64,000 nucleotides of DNA from Anaeramoeba flamelloides (lineage: Eukaryota > Metamonada > Anaeramoebidae): positions 19,468,001 to 19,532,000 of the forward strand of contig JANTQA010000047.1 in NCBI GenBank assembly GCA_027625915.1, in the 5' to 3' direction. A program made the translations under genes and the position numbers. The notes below the pieces were generated by a model. That model did no database searches and was not told the DNA's origin. It worked only from the letters and a program-made list of their open reading frames with translations. Every line of letters starts with the position of its first letter. Positions within the stretch are counted from its first letter, which is position 1. This document shows positions 35,669 through 47,605 of the stretch, one piece after another.

Positions 35669-36194
35669 ATTTAAATTGAAAATTTCGAGGAAAAGTATAA
35701 AAAAAATAAAAAAATGATTTTTTTTTTGGTATTTTGTTTTCTCCTTTTTTTTTTTTCATGTGATTGTTTTTCATTATTTTTTTCCTTATATTTGATTGTT
35801 ACTTTTTTCGTTTTTCCTTTACAAAATTGGTGATTCTTTTTATTAGATAACCAATCAAATAAAAATTATGAAAAAAAAAAAAAAATGATACAATCTGAGA
35901 ATTTGTTTAGAAAAAAGATATTGTAATTCCATAGATTTTCATTAAGGTAAAATGAAAATATAAAAAATTGATTTTCAAAACCAATTTTGAATTCAGAGTT
36001 GTATTCTCCCAAATTTGTTGACAGATTTTTGAATCCTTTGAAATCATTTACTTCATAATTCACTAGTTGGGAAAAAAAATTGAAAAAAAAAAAAAAAAAA
36101 ACAAGTTAGACACTACCACAACTTTCAATTAACATTTCATCAATAATAATAATATTTATACACAGTGTAATCAACATCACAAATCTTCCAAATC

Positions 36195-36317
36195 ATGAGG
36201 AAATTGTATTTATTGCTATTTATAGCATCACTATTTTTAAAAGTCTCTGACCAAGAATTTAAATGTTGTTATTTGGATAAAAAATCCCAAAGAAATGGAA
36301 GGATGAATTTTTGTTGA
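36195..36317 (+). CDS. Possible tiny secreted peptide or orphan signal-peptide exon (40 residues)
   Basis: An ATG opens a 40-codon frame ending in TGA. Residues 1-20 (MRKLYLLLFIASLFLKVSDQ) form a textbook signal peptide: short basic n-region, hydrophobic core, then a polar cleavage region. The remaining 20 residues are polar and hold three Cys (KCCYLDKK, MNFC). It may be a small secreted peptide, the first exon of a gene whose later exons I cannot see, or the broken start of a former surface-protein gene. Nothing downstream within 500 bp looks coding. Coding status rests on composition only. Confidence 0.3.
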   Translation: MRKLYLLLFIASLFLKVSDQEFKCCYLDKKSQRNGRMNFC

Positions 36318-36424
36318 ATTCCACTTGGGTGTATTTACCTGGATAAATAATAACTAATATTTTTGAAAATACTTCTCTCATATATAAAGCAAAAATAAAT
36401 AAATAACCCCCCCCTTTAATAATT

Positions 36425-36937
36425 ATTAAGTGCCCTAGGGTTTCTTAATTTTTAAAATAAACACAAAATTAAATAAAATTTTTTGTTTATTTCAAAAAAT
36501 GAATAATAAAAAAAGAACTAAAGTGTCCATTAAGTGCTTTTTTTTTTTTTTTTTTTTTTTTTTTAATGATTTTAAAAATCAAAAAAAAATCTAACTGCGA
36601 TTTTCTTACATTTTACTATTTTATTTGTCAATTTAACGAGTTTTTTTGAGAGTTTCTATTTTATTTATGAAGTTTTAATGTTTTTTTGAGGTTTTCTATT
36701 TTATTTGTCAAGTATTCTATGTTTTTTTCCTTTAGAAATAAACAGAAAATTTATTAAAATTTTCGGTTTATTTCTAAAGTAAAAAAAAAAAAAACCTAAC
36801 GAAAATTTATTGATTTTCCAAATAAATAGAAAATCCAAAAAAACCTAACGAAAAACAATAGATTTTCCAAATAAAATAGAAAAACTATAAAAAAATCTAA
36901 TGAAAATCCATTTATTTTCCAAATCAATCTAGCCCCC

Positions 36938-36971
<34 letters not shown>

Positions 36972-37030
36972 GAACAAAAATCTTTAGTTTTTACAGATAA
37001 ACAAAAAACTCTAGAAAAGTTAATGATAGT
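36425..37030. repeat. Fold-back dispersed repeat (family F), long copy
   Basis: Begins at AAGTGCCCTAGGGTTTC. It holds three direct copies of a TTTTTTGAGGTTTTCTATTTTATTTG-like unit (36600-36725) and, after the centre, inverted CCTAACGAAAAT units, so the two halves can fold on each other. It is interrupted by T27 and A32 runs. Confidence 0.6.
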
Positions 37031-37074
37031 TTTCCAGAATTCTAAAGTATCTATTAAAAATCAAATTGGTTTTA

Positions 37075-37274
37075 CAGCCAGTTTCACTTTTAAGGCACAA
37101 ACTTTCAACAAAATTTAAGGCACAAAAAAAAATCTCAAATTAAGGCACAAAATTGGGAATTTTTTTTTTTTACAATTTATTTTTCTAGAATTTGAATTTT
37201 GTGCTTTAATTTGAGATTTTTTTTTGTGCCTTAAATTTTGTTGAAAGTTTGTGCCTTAAAAGTGAAACTGGCTG
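37075..37274. mobile_element. Tc1/mariner-like MITE, copy 3 (200 bp)
   Basis: Best preserved of the family: arms CAGCCAGTTTCACTTTTAAG and its complement, TA on both sides, AAGGCACA at three positions in each arm. Flanked on both sides by family F repeats, so it probably inserted into or between them. Confidence 0.87.
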
Positions 37275-37299
37275 TAGAATATTATTTTAACAACTGTAA

Positions 37300-37500
37300 A
37301 ACCTAACAGAAGCTTCAATAAAGTGCCTAGGTTTTATGGAATTTAAAAAAATAGTGAAAAATCAAAGATTTCATACTTTCTTTTAAATTCTAGAAAACCG
37401 AGTGGCGGTTTTATTAGTTTTTGAGAAATAAATCGAAAATTTACCGAATTTCCGGTTTATTACAAAAATCAACAAAAACCCAATGGAAAATCATTTTTTT
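37300..37500. repeat. Fold-back dispersed repeat (family F), copy
   Basis: Starts AAGTGCCTAGGTTTTATGG and contains the inverted TTCTAGAAAACC and AAATAAATCGAAAATTTACC blocks. Together with the copy at 36425 it brackets the MITE at 37075. Confidence 0.55.
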
Positions 37501-38204
37501 TTTAAATTTAATTGTCAAAATTAATGATTAATGTTTGAAAGTTATTTATTAAAATTTAAAATTCTTATAAAACCATGAATATAACCTCTAAAACCTGAAA
37601 AAAAAAAAAAAAAAAATCAATTTTATTGAAAAAATACAAAAAATCGACATAGAAACTTGTATTTTTCCACTTTAATTGTTAAAATATCTCAAAAAATAAT
37701 TTTTGATCAAAGATCTTTTATTAACTAATCTTGTTTATTATATGAGAAGTTATCAAAAAGTTAAAAATTATCAAATGTTTGATTTTTTTTTGAAAAAATT
37801 TTTAATGAAGGTGACCTCTAAAAAAAATATTTATTTAACAAATTTTCTTTTTTCAAACAGTTAATTAAAAAAAAAAAAAAAAAAATATTTTATGATCTTT
37901 CAAATCTTGTTCAAATTATTTCAGTATTTGAAAAAAAAAAAAAATTAACTTTTTCAACTTAGAGATTTAAAGTTGAATTTTAAATGATCTAAAAACAATT
38001 GATTAAGTTGAAGATTTTTATTTTATGAATTTTGTATAAGGAAAATTTACAAAAAAAAAAATAATTTGTTCAATAAAAAGTTCATTAAAATATTACATGT
38101 ACATTTTATTCGAAAATTTTGCTAAAACTTGTTTTTAAAAATATAAAACCCAATAATTAAAATTTTAACCTAGTATAATTCAATTTTTGAAAAAAAAAAC
38201 GAAT

Positions 38205-38600
38205 TTAATCATTCCTAAAAGAAATACCAAATAATAATCATGAATTAATTGAAATGTTAAAAGTTGTTTAAGAATCACAATACCTACATCTAACAGAAAA
38301 TAAATAATTATTAATACAAATATATTAAGAATATTTTAAAAATATTGGGGATGGTAGCTCAAAAAAAACATTGAAAATTTTGTTTAAACACTATTAGGAT
38401 TATTTATCGGTCAACTAGTTGAATAATAGCAACCCATTTTATTTTATTTCTTTTATTTATAAGTACTAGATTTTAACACAATATCAAATTTTGAAAAAAA
38501 AAAAAAAAAATTGATCCACCGAAATAGGTTAAATATTTTCAAAAAATTACATAGATACAAAAAAAAAAAAAAAAGCTAAAAAAAATGATTTTCCTATATG
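38205..38600. repeat. Dispersed repeat family E, long copy 1
   Basis: Aligns with 44955-45330: AATTGAAATGTTAA, AAATAAATAATTAT.AATACAAAT, TTGTTTAAA..CTATTAGGA.TATT and a TTGATCCA(C/A)CGAA block are shared in order. Confidence 0.6.
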
Positions 38601-40364
38601 TAAAAAAATAAAAATTATTTCCAATTTGAATGGAATTATATTATTATGATTCTTTGTTTATATGATTTAAATTTGATTAAAATTTTGAATTTTAATTTAC
38701 ACACTCCATATTTCCAATGGAATAGACCCCTTCTTTTATTCCACATTTGTTAAGAAACACATATAGGTAATGAAAAATAAAAACCCACTGCGGTTATGTG
38801 TTCTCAACAATAATTGATTTTGAACATTCCTCAAAAATTTCTTAACCGGGGGGTAGTAAAAAATATATTTTTATTTTATTATAGATTCAGAGTTCTTTCT
38901 TTTTTTTTTTTTTTTATTCTTTTAGAATACTCTTCTAGAAGGTCTCCCCCCCTTTTTTTTTTTTTTTTTTTCATAAAAAAAATGAGACTAAACTTATTGA
39001 TATTTTTTAAAAATGAGTTTGATTTTCTTTGAATAAAAAAAAAAAACATTTTTTAGAGTTTAACATTTATTTTTAGGTAAAGAAATAAATTTTCTTCTAT
39101 TTTCCAAACATTCGTATAAAATGAAGTGATTTGTTTTTAACTTTTAAACAATTATCAAAATTTATTTTTTTGAATTAAATTAATTTTCTATTTCGCAAAT
39201 TCTTGAGTATGTTAATCTTTTGGAATTTATACGATTAAAAATACCACAAAAATAGGTAAAAACTATTATAATAACCACAAATAACTTTTTTTAGAATTGT
39301 ATTTATTAATAAAATACTTTTTATTTATCCCGGATTAGAATTGAAAATAAGAACATAAAATAAATTTTCAAAATATTCCAAATAATTCTATAAGTTCCAA
39401 AAAATTTCTACGTCAACTATTACCCCATCTTAAAATTTATGAGAGAAAATCTTCTTCTTCCATTTCATTATACAAAAATAATTGGTAAAAACACCACAAA
39501 TAAAAATTTTTGATTGAAAAAATAATCTAAAAAATTGGGTTTGAAAAAAGTTCTATTCAAAATTAATTGTTATAAAAATAAAACAAATTTCCAAAAATTA
39601 GAAAAATTTGAGAAAAAAATTATACCCTCAAATTATCTAATATGTTAATCGGTATATAAAAGAAAAAATATTCAATTTTCTCAGAATTCAACCCCTTTAA
39701 AAAAATTTATTTTAATACAGATATTTTATTGTTCAAACAATTTTTTCATCTGTCGAGGATGGTATCTCACAAAAATTTTAGTCCGAGTAATTAAAAAACT
39801 GAAATATATTTATTAAAACTTCAAATAATAACCACCCCTATCTTCAAATGTTGAGGTAAAATCAACCATACCATACATATCGTTCTTATAAAAAAGGTCA
39901 ATCTCACCAAAAAAAAAAAAAAAAAAAAACTAAAACGCCTCTATGTAAACAATCTAGCTAAGGATTTTATAATGAATGATATAATAATAAAAAAAAACCA
40001 ACATTTAAAAAATAAAAAAAAGAAGAGGAAAAAGAGAGATTCGATAAAATAAGTGATAAATACATGAAATAAAATTTTAATTCTTCTCTTTAGAAAAAAA
40101 AAAAAAAGCAAGTAGAAAGTTATCTTAAAACTATCACATTTTAGTATAAATTTCCGAGAAAATATAAAAAAATTTAAAGTAAAAATTATATAAATCATAA
40201 TCCAAAACTAACTATTATTACACATAGTACAAAAAGGAAGGTATAACGATCAATGGGAAAAGTGAATAAAATTCAAAACCCACCCATTCAAAAAAAAAAA
40301 AAAAAAATTGATGTTATAACTTTCTTTACTTTTTTCTCCAAATTTTAATTTTTTTTTCATTTTA

Positions 40365-40545
40365 TATTTTTGTTTTATTTGGATGAAAATGATTATTTAT
40401 AAAAACATTAATACTCGGTAACGCAAATGTAATTTTATATTGCGTTTGTAAAAATATAATAAATTGGTTTTTTTTTTTTTTTTTGCATATTTTTGATTTT
40501 GGGTGTGTCAAAATTTTTGGAATGGGGTCTAGTTGATTTTAATAT
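40365..40545. repeat. Dispersed repeat family E, short copy
   Basis: Shares TTTTATTTGGATGAAAATGA, TATTGCGTTTGTAAAAATAT-like and TTTTTGATTTTGGGTG blocks with 29582-29765 and 45415-45590. Confidence 0.5.
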
Positions 40546-41318
40546 TTTTTTAATAATGAAACACCATACTAATTCAGTAAATGAACATTCAAGAAGTTTA
40601 TGACCATGATGTAGTCTGTTTCCTAGCTAATATAACCCACCATGCGAGATTGATAAAAAATATCTCAAAAACAAATGATTATGCATCATATATATATATA
40701 AATATACCTCATTTTCAATCACTCAGAATTTGTTTTACGATACTATTTCTAAATTCTTTCTTTTTTATAAATTCTTCATTTTTTACTCTTCATTTTTAAT
40801 TCTTCTTCATATTTTTATTTATCTTTGACCTGTTTATTCAACCTTATTTTGAAAAAAAAAACAAATATTTCGAAGAAATCTTATGAGTGAAGGTGTATTC
40901 ACTTTCTGAATTTGAAATTCTGAATTTAGTAACTTCAAAATCATCTCTTGAACTGATAAAGTGTTTTTCATAATGAGGATGATCCATTAACCAATTAGAT
41001 TTTTAGAGACATTTTAATTCGAGATCTATCAAATAAAACATTTTCAATACCAACCACATTCATATACTGGAGCTTATTTGATTCAAACCAAACCCTTAAC
41101 AATAAAAAAAAAAACAATTTTTTCAAACAAATTTTCAGAAATTACGTAAGAAAGTGAAAATGAAATCAAGATAAAAAACACAATAAAATACCAATAATTA
41201 ACAATTTCAGTGATTCACAATCAAAACAACAGTCAATCAAAACAAGACAAAACTGAATAAAAACTTTTACTTTTATTATTTTTATCGTTTTCACTTTCAC
41301 ATAAAGTTACTTTTCATT

Positions 41319-42833
41319 ATGGATTTTATTTACGATTTTTCAGAGACACTCAAGAATAAACTTGATGAAACCACTTTAAACAATTTAAGATTTAACACTG
41401 ATCAAGTTGCAAAAAGTCTTGGGATGGTGGCCAGTTCCCTGCCTGAGGAAGATAAGAACAAAATTGAAATCCTGACATCGATCAACAAATACACCAAAGA
41501 ATTAATAAAACTACTTACACCAAAGCCAACATCGTGTGAGCTCTCTTTGCTGTCGTCAATTAATCGTGAAGGATCCATTTCACAAAATATTAATAGTGGT
41601 GTCCCAGTTACAGCAATTTATAACATAGTAACTTCGTTGTGTGTTCTCGACACTGCTTGTAAATCAAAAAAAGAAAATGAAAACGAAGAAGAAGAAGAAA
41701 AAGAAAAAGAAAAATCAAATGAAGAAGAAAAAAAAAAAGTATTTCAGAACAAGTCATTAAATAAATGTTTACGAGAATGCCGAAGTGGGTTAACCACTAA
41801 AAACAGGAACAAATTTATTGAGCCACTTTTAGCTTTAGGCACAAGGACCGATGGTATTAAAACAACAAATCAAAAGAATTCAAATTTACTTTGGGAATTT
41901 CAAATCAAGGAGTTGTGTAACCAAACACAATCAAGGGCCATAACTGCTGATCAGTCAGTTAAACTAACGATAAAGTATCTTATTTCTTATCTGTGCGAGA
42001 TCGAGGAACTTGGGTATGGTGTTTTTGAAAGAACAAATTGTAAAACTCTTTTAATTTCGTTATTTTCAAGACTCATAAACGAAAACATTCTGGGTAATAT
42101 TAAAAATAAAAACAAGAAGAAGAAGAATAAGAACAAAAACAAAAATTCAAAAAAAATTTTAAAAAAATCATCCTTCGATCAATTCATAATAATTATAAAA
42201 ACATTTTTCCAAAATGACCTACCCGAAATTTCTGATTTGCTTTATTCAATAATAAAGCAAGTAATGGAATTCACAACAAAGAACAAAGACATTAAGAAGT
42301 ACTTTAAAAACGATGAAAAAGTAATTAAGGACAAAATATTATCAAAATTATCAAAATATCCTCTTTTAGCCAACATTGCACAATTAGTAACATTCTCCAT
42401 TGACACAAAATGCAATTGTTTGGAATTTATTAAAACCGTCTTGATCAAAAAGTTATTTAATTTAAAATTCAAATCCATCCAGTTATTAAATTCGGCCCTT
42501 CAAAACCCTGAATATTTATTCCAAGAAGTAAAAATAGACGCATTGCCAGATTTATTAAATTATTTGCTGAACGATTGCCAATTTGATCATTTCCAAAAAC
42601 TGATCTCCAAATTTGAAAAAGTTTTCCAAATTAAAGGTTTCAAATCAGAAGCTGTTGGAATAGAGAAAGAAAATGTTTCATTTAAAATCGGTTCTGATAT
42701 TTTTATCACAGACGAAACACCATTAGAAAGTTTGTCAGAATTAATACAAAAAATTGAGACAGAAACCGATAATAACAAAACTGGAAATGAAAATAAAAAA
42801 GCTGAAAATGAAACTATAGAGGAAGAAAATTAA
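41319..42833 (+). CDS. Unrecognised helical protein, 504 residues
   Basis: Single-exon frame with A at -3 of the ATG and a TAA stop. I do not recognise the family. It is predicted to be mostly alpha-helical, with leucine-rich amphipathic stretches before and after two low-complexity inserts: an acidic Glu/Lys tract at about residues 115-140 and a basic Lys/Asn tract at about 260-278. The blocks NSGVPVTAIYNIVTSLC, TIKYLISYLCEIEELGYGVF and CQFDHFQKLISKFEKVFQ look like conserved helices of an armadillo/HEAT-like or scaffold protein. The C-terminus is acidic. No signal peptide or membrane segment. The frame is longer and more G+C-rich than anything in its surroundings, so coding status is firm; function is open. 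Confidence 0.82.
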   Translation: MDFIYDFSETLKNKLDETTLNNLRFNTDQVAKSLGMVASSLPEEDKNKIEILTSINKYTKELIKLLTPKPTSCELSLLSSINREGSISQNINSGVPVTAIYNIVTSLCVLDTACKSKKENENEEEEEKEKEKSNEEEKKKVFQNKSLNKCLRECRSGLTTKNRNKFIEPLLALGTRTDGIKTTNQKNSNLLWEFQIKELCNQTQSRAITADQSVKLTIKYLISYLCEIEELGYGVFERTNCKTLLISLFSRLINENILGNIKNKNKKKKNKNKNKNSKKILKKSSFDQFIIIIKTFFQNDLPEISDLLYSIIKQVMEFTTKNKDIKKYFKNDEKVIKDKILSKLSKYPLLANIAQLVTFSIDTKCNCLEFIKTVLIKKLFNLKFKSIQLLNSALQNPEYLFQEVKIDALPDLLNYLLNDCQFDHFQKLISKFEKVFQIKGFKSEAVGIEKENVSFKIGSDIFITDETPLESLSELIQKIETETDNNKTGNENKKAENETIEEEN

Positions 42834-42984
42834 GAAAAAAAATCAAAAAATAAAAAAAAAATTACAGTTAATTATAAATTAAATATTACTAATAAATTAA
42901 TATATATTTTATTATAGAAAAAAAAATTTTTTATTTTATTATTGTTTTTTTCTTGAGTGTTTTGGCTCGAACCCTAACAGTTAA

Positions 42985-43650
42985 AAATAATTTTCTGATG
43001 CGGAAAAAAAAATTTTTTGTAATTTTTATGAGGGCCAAAGAAGAATCAAAAACGAAACCAACGCCAATGTAAAGTACGATCAATCTCTAAAAATCAACAA
43101 TCAAAAAAGAGAACATTTTTAGAAAAAAGCACCAAAGAAAGACATTCAATTTCCCAAATTGAATGAATATGAAATATATCATTTTTAAAAACAAATAAGT
43201 TAGTTTTGAAGTCTTGCTCTTTTTCTGATGCTTTTTGAGATCTCGAAGATTTTTTTTTTTCATTTTTTTATTTCTCAAAAAGTAATTTTTGACCGAAAGA
43301 ATGTTACATTATCCTTACTTTGACAAATATAGAGGGTAACAAAATAATCACAAATTAGATTAAATCGAATTAAATTGATTGTGTAATTTTAGAAAAAAAT
43401 TTGTTAGAAATTGAAGAAACATAACCCTTTGGAAATTTAAAAAAAGAAATGAATAATTTTTTTTCTGAATTGAGAATGCTTGAAACTTTTTTTTAGATTG
43501 AATTTTTTGAAAATGACATCTACTCATTTTTTTTTTGTTATTTAAAAAATTGTCAATCATAAGAAGGGCAATTTCACAATATTATTTTGGTTTCTATCCA
43601 CTCCTTGAGTATGGAGCAAATCCACTCGAAATGACCTGACATTTAAGTAA
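42985..43650 (+). repeat. Dispersed repeat family A, copy 2
   Basis: Aligns with 48935-49625 over about 650 bp, including GATCAATC..AAAAATCAACAATCAA, CTTTTTGAGATCT, TTGACCGAAAGAA, AAATCGAATTAAATTGATTG and TGGAGCAAATCCA. Confidence 0.78.
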
Positions 43651-44954
43651 TATTTTTTTTTGTTTTTTAACGAGAGTTATTTACTTTATTTTCATTTTCG
43701 AAATTACACCCTTGATCTACAATTAAAAAATTACAACATATTTTTGAAACCAATGGAATGTAATAAACTAATTTAATATTTTTGAGACCAGTTTTTTCCA
43801 AAAAAAATCTTAAAAATTGAAAGGGGTTAAAATTCATTTTTAATTAATCTTAAAAAGTAATTGTATTAAAAATTTAAATATATTTCTTGTTCACACCCAC
43901 AATTAGGAAAAATAAAGATTTTTAAGAAATCAGAAAGAATATAAATGAAATCTTGGACAACGATGGATTCTTTTTTTTTTTTTAGATAAATTCTAAAAAG
44001 GGACTCTGAGCTAATTTTTTTTTCTAGTAGAATTGTTATAATAATAAAATTACCATCTATGTATTATCTTTTTCATTGCCTTGTTTTTGGTAAGGAATTT
44101 ATCTAAAACTGAAAAAATTTGAAAATTTTCAAAATTTTGAAATTCCATATCTATTTAGTCTTTTTTACAAACAGTAACTTCAGTTCTAATGATAAAACAA
44201 AGAAGATTTAATAATGTTAATTGAAAAAAAATTTAGAATGCACAAAAAAAACGTTACAGTATCACCAAGGTTTTTGGAGTATTTTGGATTTTTTTAAATG
44301 GGGCTTTTTAACTGCTTTTAACAAATGATAGTTTTGAATTATTGTTTTTATTTTCAAAACAATTTAATATAATAATTTTCATTTTACAACTTTCCCTTTT
44401 CTGTTATTTAGAAAAAAGTATTAAATAATTTGAATTATTATTATTATGAATCTGCTTATTAACCGAAAAAATATCTAATTGTTATACAATAAACTAAATT
44501 ACAAATATTTGAGAATTAGTTAAAAAGTTGAAATAATAAAAATTATATCGAGACTTTGTACTCAATTTTGAAATAATTTTGATTCTACTTATCATTTTTA
44601 ACATTTTTTTGTCTTTTCTATTTTATTTCTGTTACATTTTTTATAAGTAAATAATCTATTCCATTAGATCTTGGAAAGATTTTTTCTAATCACTGATAGA
44701 AGGTTAAATTTGAGTTTACTTAAATAGAAAAATCTCATAAAATTAGTTGATTCTATTTCATCTTTTTGTTCGATCAATAATTGTAAATGTAATTTCAACA
44801 AATTTAATAATAAATTTTTTTTATTCATCTTATTTCATCATTTTATACACATCATTTTTTTTTTTTTTTTGGTTTAATTTTTTTTTTCTATTAAACCCCA
44901 ATTCAAAATTTTTAACACATCAAAATTCGATTTGTGAAAAAAAAAACTTATTTA

Positions 44955-45330
44955 ATCACTTCTCGAAGATTTACCAAATTAGAACCATTCACCAATTGAA
45001 ATGTTAACACCTTTTTATAAATTACAATACTCACAAAACAAAAAATAAATAATTATCAATACAAATAAATCATGGGTGTGTTAAAAATTTTGGAGAGAGC
45101 AAAACAAAAAAATAACTTGATAAATTTGTTTAAATTCTATTAGGAATATTGATCTATCAAAAGGTTAGATACTACCAACTAATTTTATTTGAGTTCTTCT
45201 ATTTGGAACAACTTGACTTTAACATAATATAAACCTTGTAGAAAAAAATTTGATCCAACGAAGCAAATTACGTAATTCAAACAATAAAATGAAAACAAAA
45301 ACTAAAAAGATGAAAAAATGATTTTCATAT
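44955..45330. repeat. Dispersed repeat family E, long copy 2
   Basis: Counterpart of 38205-38600 in the same orientation. Confidence 0.6.
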
Positions 45331-45414
45331 TTTACAAAAATCTAAATTATCTTCAATTTCAATGAAATTGTATTGTTTTGATTGTTTGGAACGTTTTAGG
45401 TGTGTGGAAAATTT

Positions 45415-45590
45415 TGAATTTTAGTTTATTTGAATAAAAATGATTAATTATAAAAACTTCCATTCTGTTTAACTTAACTATGGTATAATATTATATAAAT
45501 AAAAACATAATAAATTGGGGGTTTTAAAGTCTAATTTTGATTTTTTTTGGTACAAATTTTTTGAATAGGATGTTTTTGTGATGTGGGCAG
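45415..45590. repeat. Dispersed repeat family E, 3' unit
   Basis: Follows the long copy directly and matches the short copies at 29582 and 40365. Confidence 0.5.
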
Positions 45591-46604
45591 ACCAAAAACA
45601 ATTATAATCAAAACAAAATCACATATACTTGTGAAAAAGTATATTTTCAAAGAGAGTATAAAACAATAATCATATCAAAAAAATAATTTTCTTTTGATTT
45701 GGATTCAGTTGAAAAGCTGAATGAACATTTTAATAAAGAAAATATACCAATTAAAACAATAAACCATTAATACCAACCAATCATTGATGAGAGATCCAAT
45801 TAACATTTTTTTGAAAAAAAAAAAAAAAATCAAAAGATTTTATTTGATCAAAAATTTCCTTTTCAATAATTGAAAAAAAGAAATTGTTTTTAAATAGAAA
45901 GAAAAATCTAAAAAAGAAACAATTTTTAAAAAATTGCAAATCAAATTGTCACAAAATAAGCTACGGATTATTAATAATTTTGAAACCTTAATGAGGGTGA
46001 AATAAAATTGGCATATGATGAGATATAAAATCAATATAACATTTATTTTCAAGAAATTTTAAAATCAAATAAAAGATATAATTTAGGATTGTATTAAATC
46101 AGTATTTTTATTTGAGAATATATTATACAATCGATGTCTCAAATAAATCACAAAATCTTTTTTAGTTTATTTTTTTGTTCTTATTATATTAACTATTTCC
46201 CAAAAAGAGGTTCATTTTTATTTTTAATTTTGATAAAAAATTCACTTTTTTCGTGAATCTATTCGTAAATCGGAAATACCAAATTGGGTGAAATATTAAT
46301 ACATTGCTGTATTGAATCAGCATATACATTATTAATTTCAAAATTTCGTCATTATAATATTTCGAGAAAAACAAAAACAGAAAAAAAAAACAGTTTCTTT
46401 TAAGAGAAAAGAAGGCATCTCCAGTTTCAATAAAAAATTCGAAAATAATGTTGTAAGGACAGAAACGATTTTTCCAACAATAAAATATATTTATATTTTT
46501 TGTCCGAAATAAGAAATTTATTGTAAAAAAAAAGTCTTTAAAAAAAAATTATTTAAGAACAATAAGAAAAAAATAAAAACCATTCAGGAAAAGAATTAAA
46601 TCAG

Positions 46605-46985
46605 GGTTTCTGTAATTGATAAAATTAATTGAACCTGAAAATGAAAAGCAAGATCTATTAATATATGAAAAAATAAATGATTAAAGGTAAAATGAAGGAT
46701 TCGACACAATTTCCGTTTTTTAGTAACTATCTTTTGGTATGAGTTTTTCTTTAATTAATTAATTATTAAAAATTTGTTCAAAAAATTGACTATTTTTGAG
46801 ATCTCTAAAACATCTCTTATGGTTTCGATAAATCAAGTAGATTTAAATTTTTTTTTGTTTGTTTGATTGCAAATCATATAATAGATAATTATTTTTCGAA
46901 CTTTATTGGTTTCTTCCTTTTATTGATATTATTTTTGGTTTAAAGCACCCTTTTAAAAACCATATTTCACATTTTTTTCCCTTTC
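46605..46985. mobile_element. Decayed relative of the 433-bp long-TIR element
   Basis: The interior aligns with 27990-28340: ACAAAATGAAG..TTCG.CACAA, TTTTTCTTT.ATT, AATTATTAAAAATTTGTTCA, AAAATTGACTATTTTTG and TTGGTTTCTTC blocks are shared. The outer inverted repeats are largely lost. Confidence 0.7.
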
Positions 46986-47605
46986 TAAAACGATTTTTGA
47001 ATTGAGAAATATCGTATATCAAACAAGATCTAAAATTTTAGTATCCTTTATTTTGTAATACCTTACTTAAAAATGAATTGAATTATAACCGAGAATCAAT
47101 AAATGATTAGTTTTTATTTTAAATATTTGTTTAGTTTTTTGATGATCTATTTTAATTAAGATATTTTAATATAAATTATCCCTACTTTTTTTAAAAATAG
47201 TTTCTACCTCTGTCTAAAAGGTGTTTCCAAATAAGTGTGGTATTTTTTTTTTTACATTTCAAAAAATTTTCTCCTTGTAAGTGATTCTTTTCTTAAACTG
47301 TAAATATCAAATTAAGTGAAACACTTATATTTATTAAATTAGGATACATATTATTTATCAAATATTTTACAAAATGAAAAACATTTAAACTTTTTTGACA
47401 AAGTAACATAAAGACAAATGTAATAAAAAAAGGTAAAGCTGAGGTTAAACAAAAGAATTTTTTACAACAAAACAATACACTACTGTTTTGATTCTAACTA
47501 ATATCAAACAGACTATTGATTAGAAATTAACAAATTTCATTTTTTCTATATTTTATAATTTCTTTTCAAAAATAGCATATTTTTGAAAAATCAAATACAA
47601 ACAAA

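Larger units (their letters stand above)
27426..41318. other. 13.9-kb stretch without a clear gene
   Basis: Mostly A/T-rich DNA filled with dispersed repeats, homopolymers and MITEs, listed separately. Any 5' exon of the surface protein gene should lie in its left part on the minus strand; I could not identify one with confidence. Protein-like islands stand out at 31320-31500, 32654-32800 (PPP-like), 32975-33055 and 33210-33290. A small signal-peptide frame lies at 36195. Confidence 0.65.
42834..47605. other. 4.8-kb non-coding stretch
   Basis: Contains a family A repeat (42985), family E copies (44955, 45415) and a decayed relative of the 433-bp element (46605). Short Phe/Ile/Lys-rich frames are chance. 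I see no RNA gene. Confidence 0.7.

Noticed and set aside
40581-40799. Plus-strand 72-residue frame (MNIQEVYDHDVV...)
   Set aside because: The first 35 residues look protein-like, but the rest is A/T-rich translation and there is no neighbour exon or family match; not enough to call a gene.
42961-43030. B-box-like word (GGTTCGAGCC on the minus strand) suggesting a tRNA
   Set aside because: No acceptor or anticodon stem can be formed around it, and the word lies at the edge of a family A repeat whose other copy has a changed sequence there.
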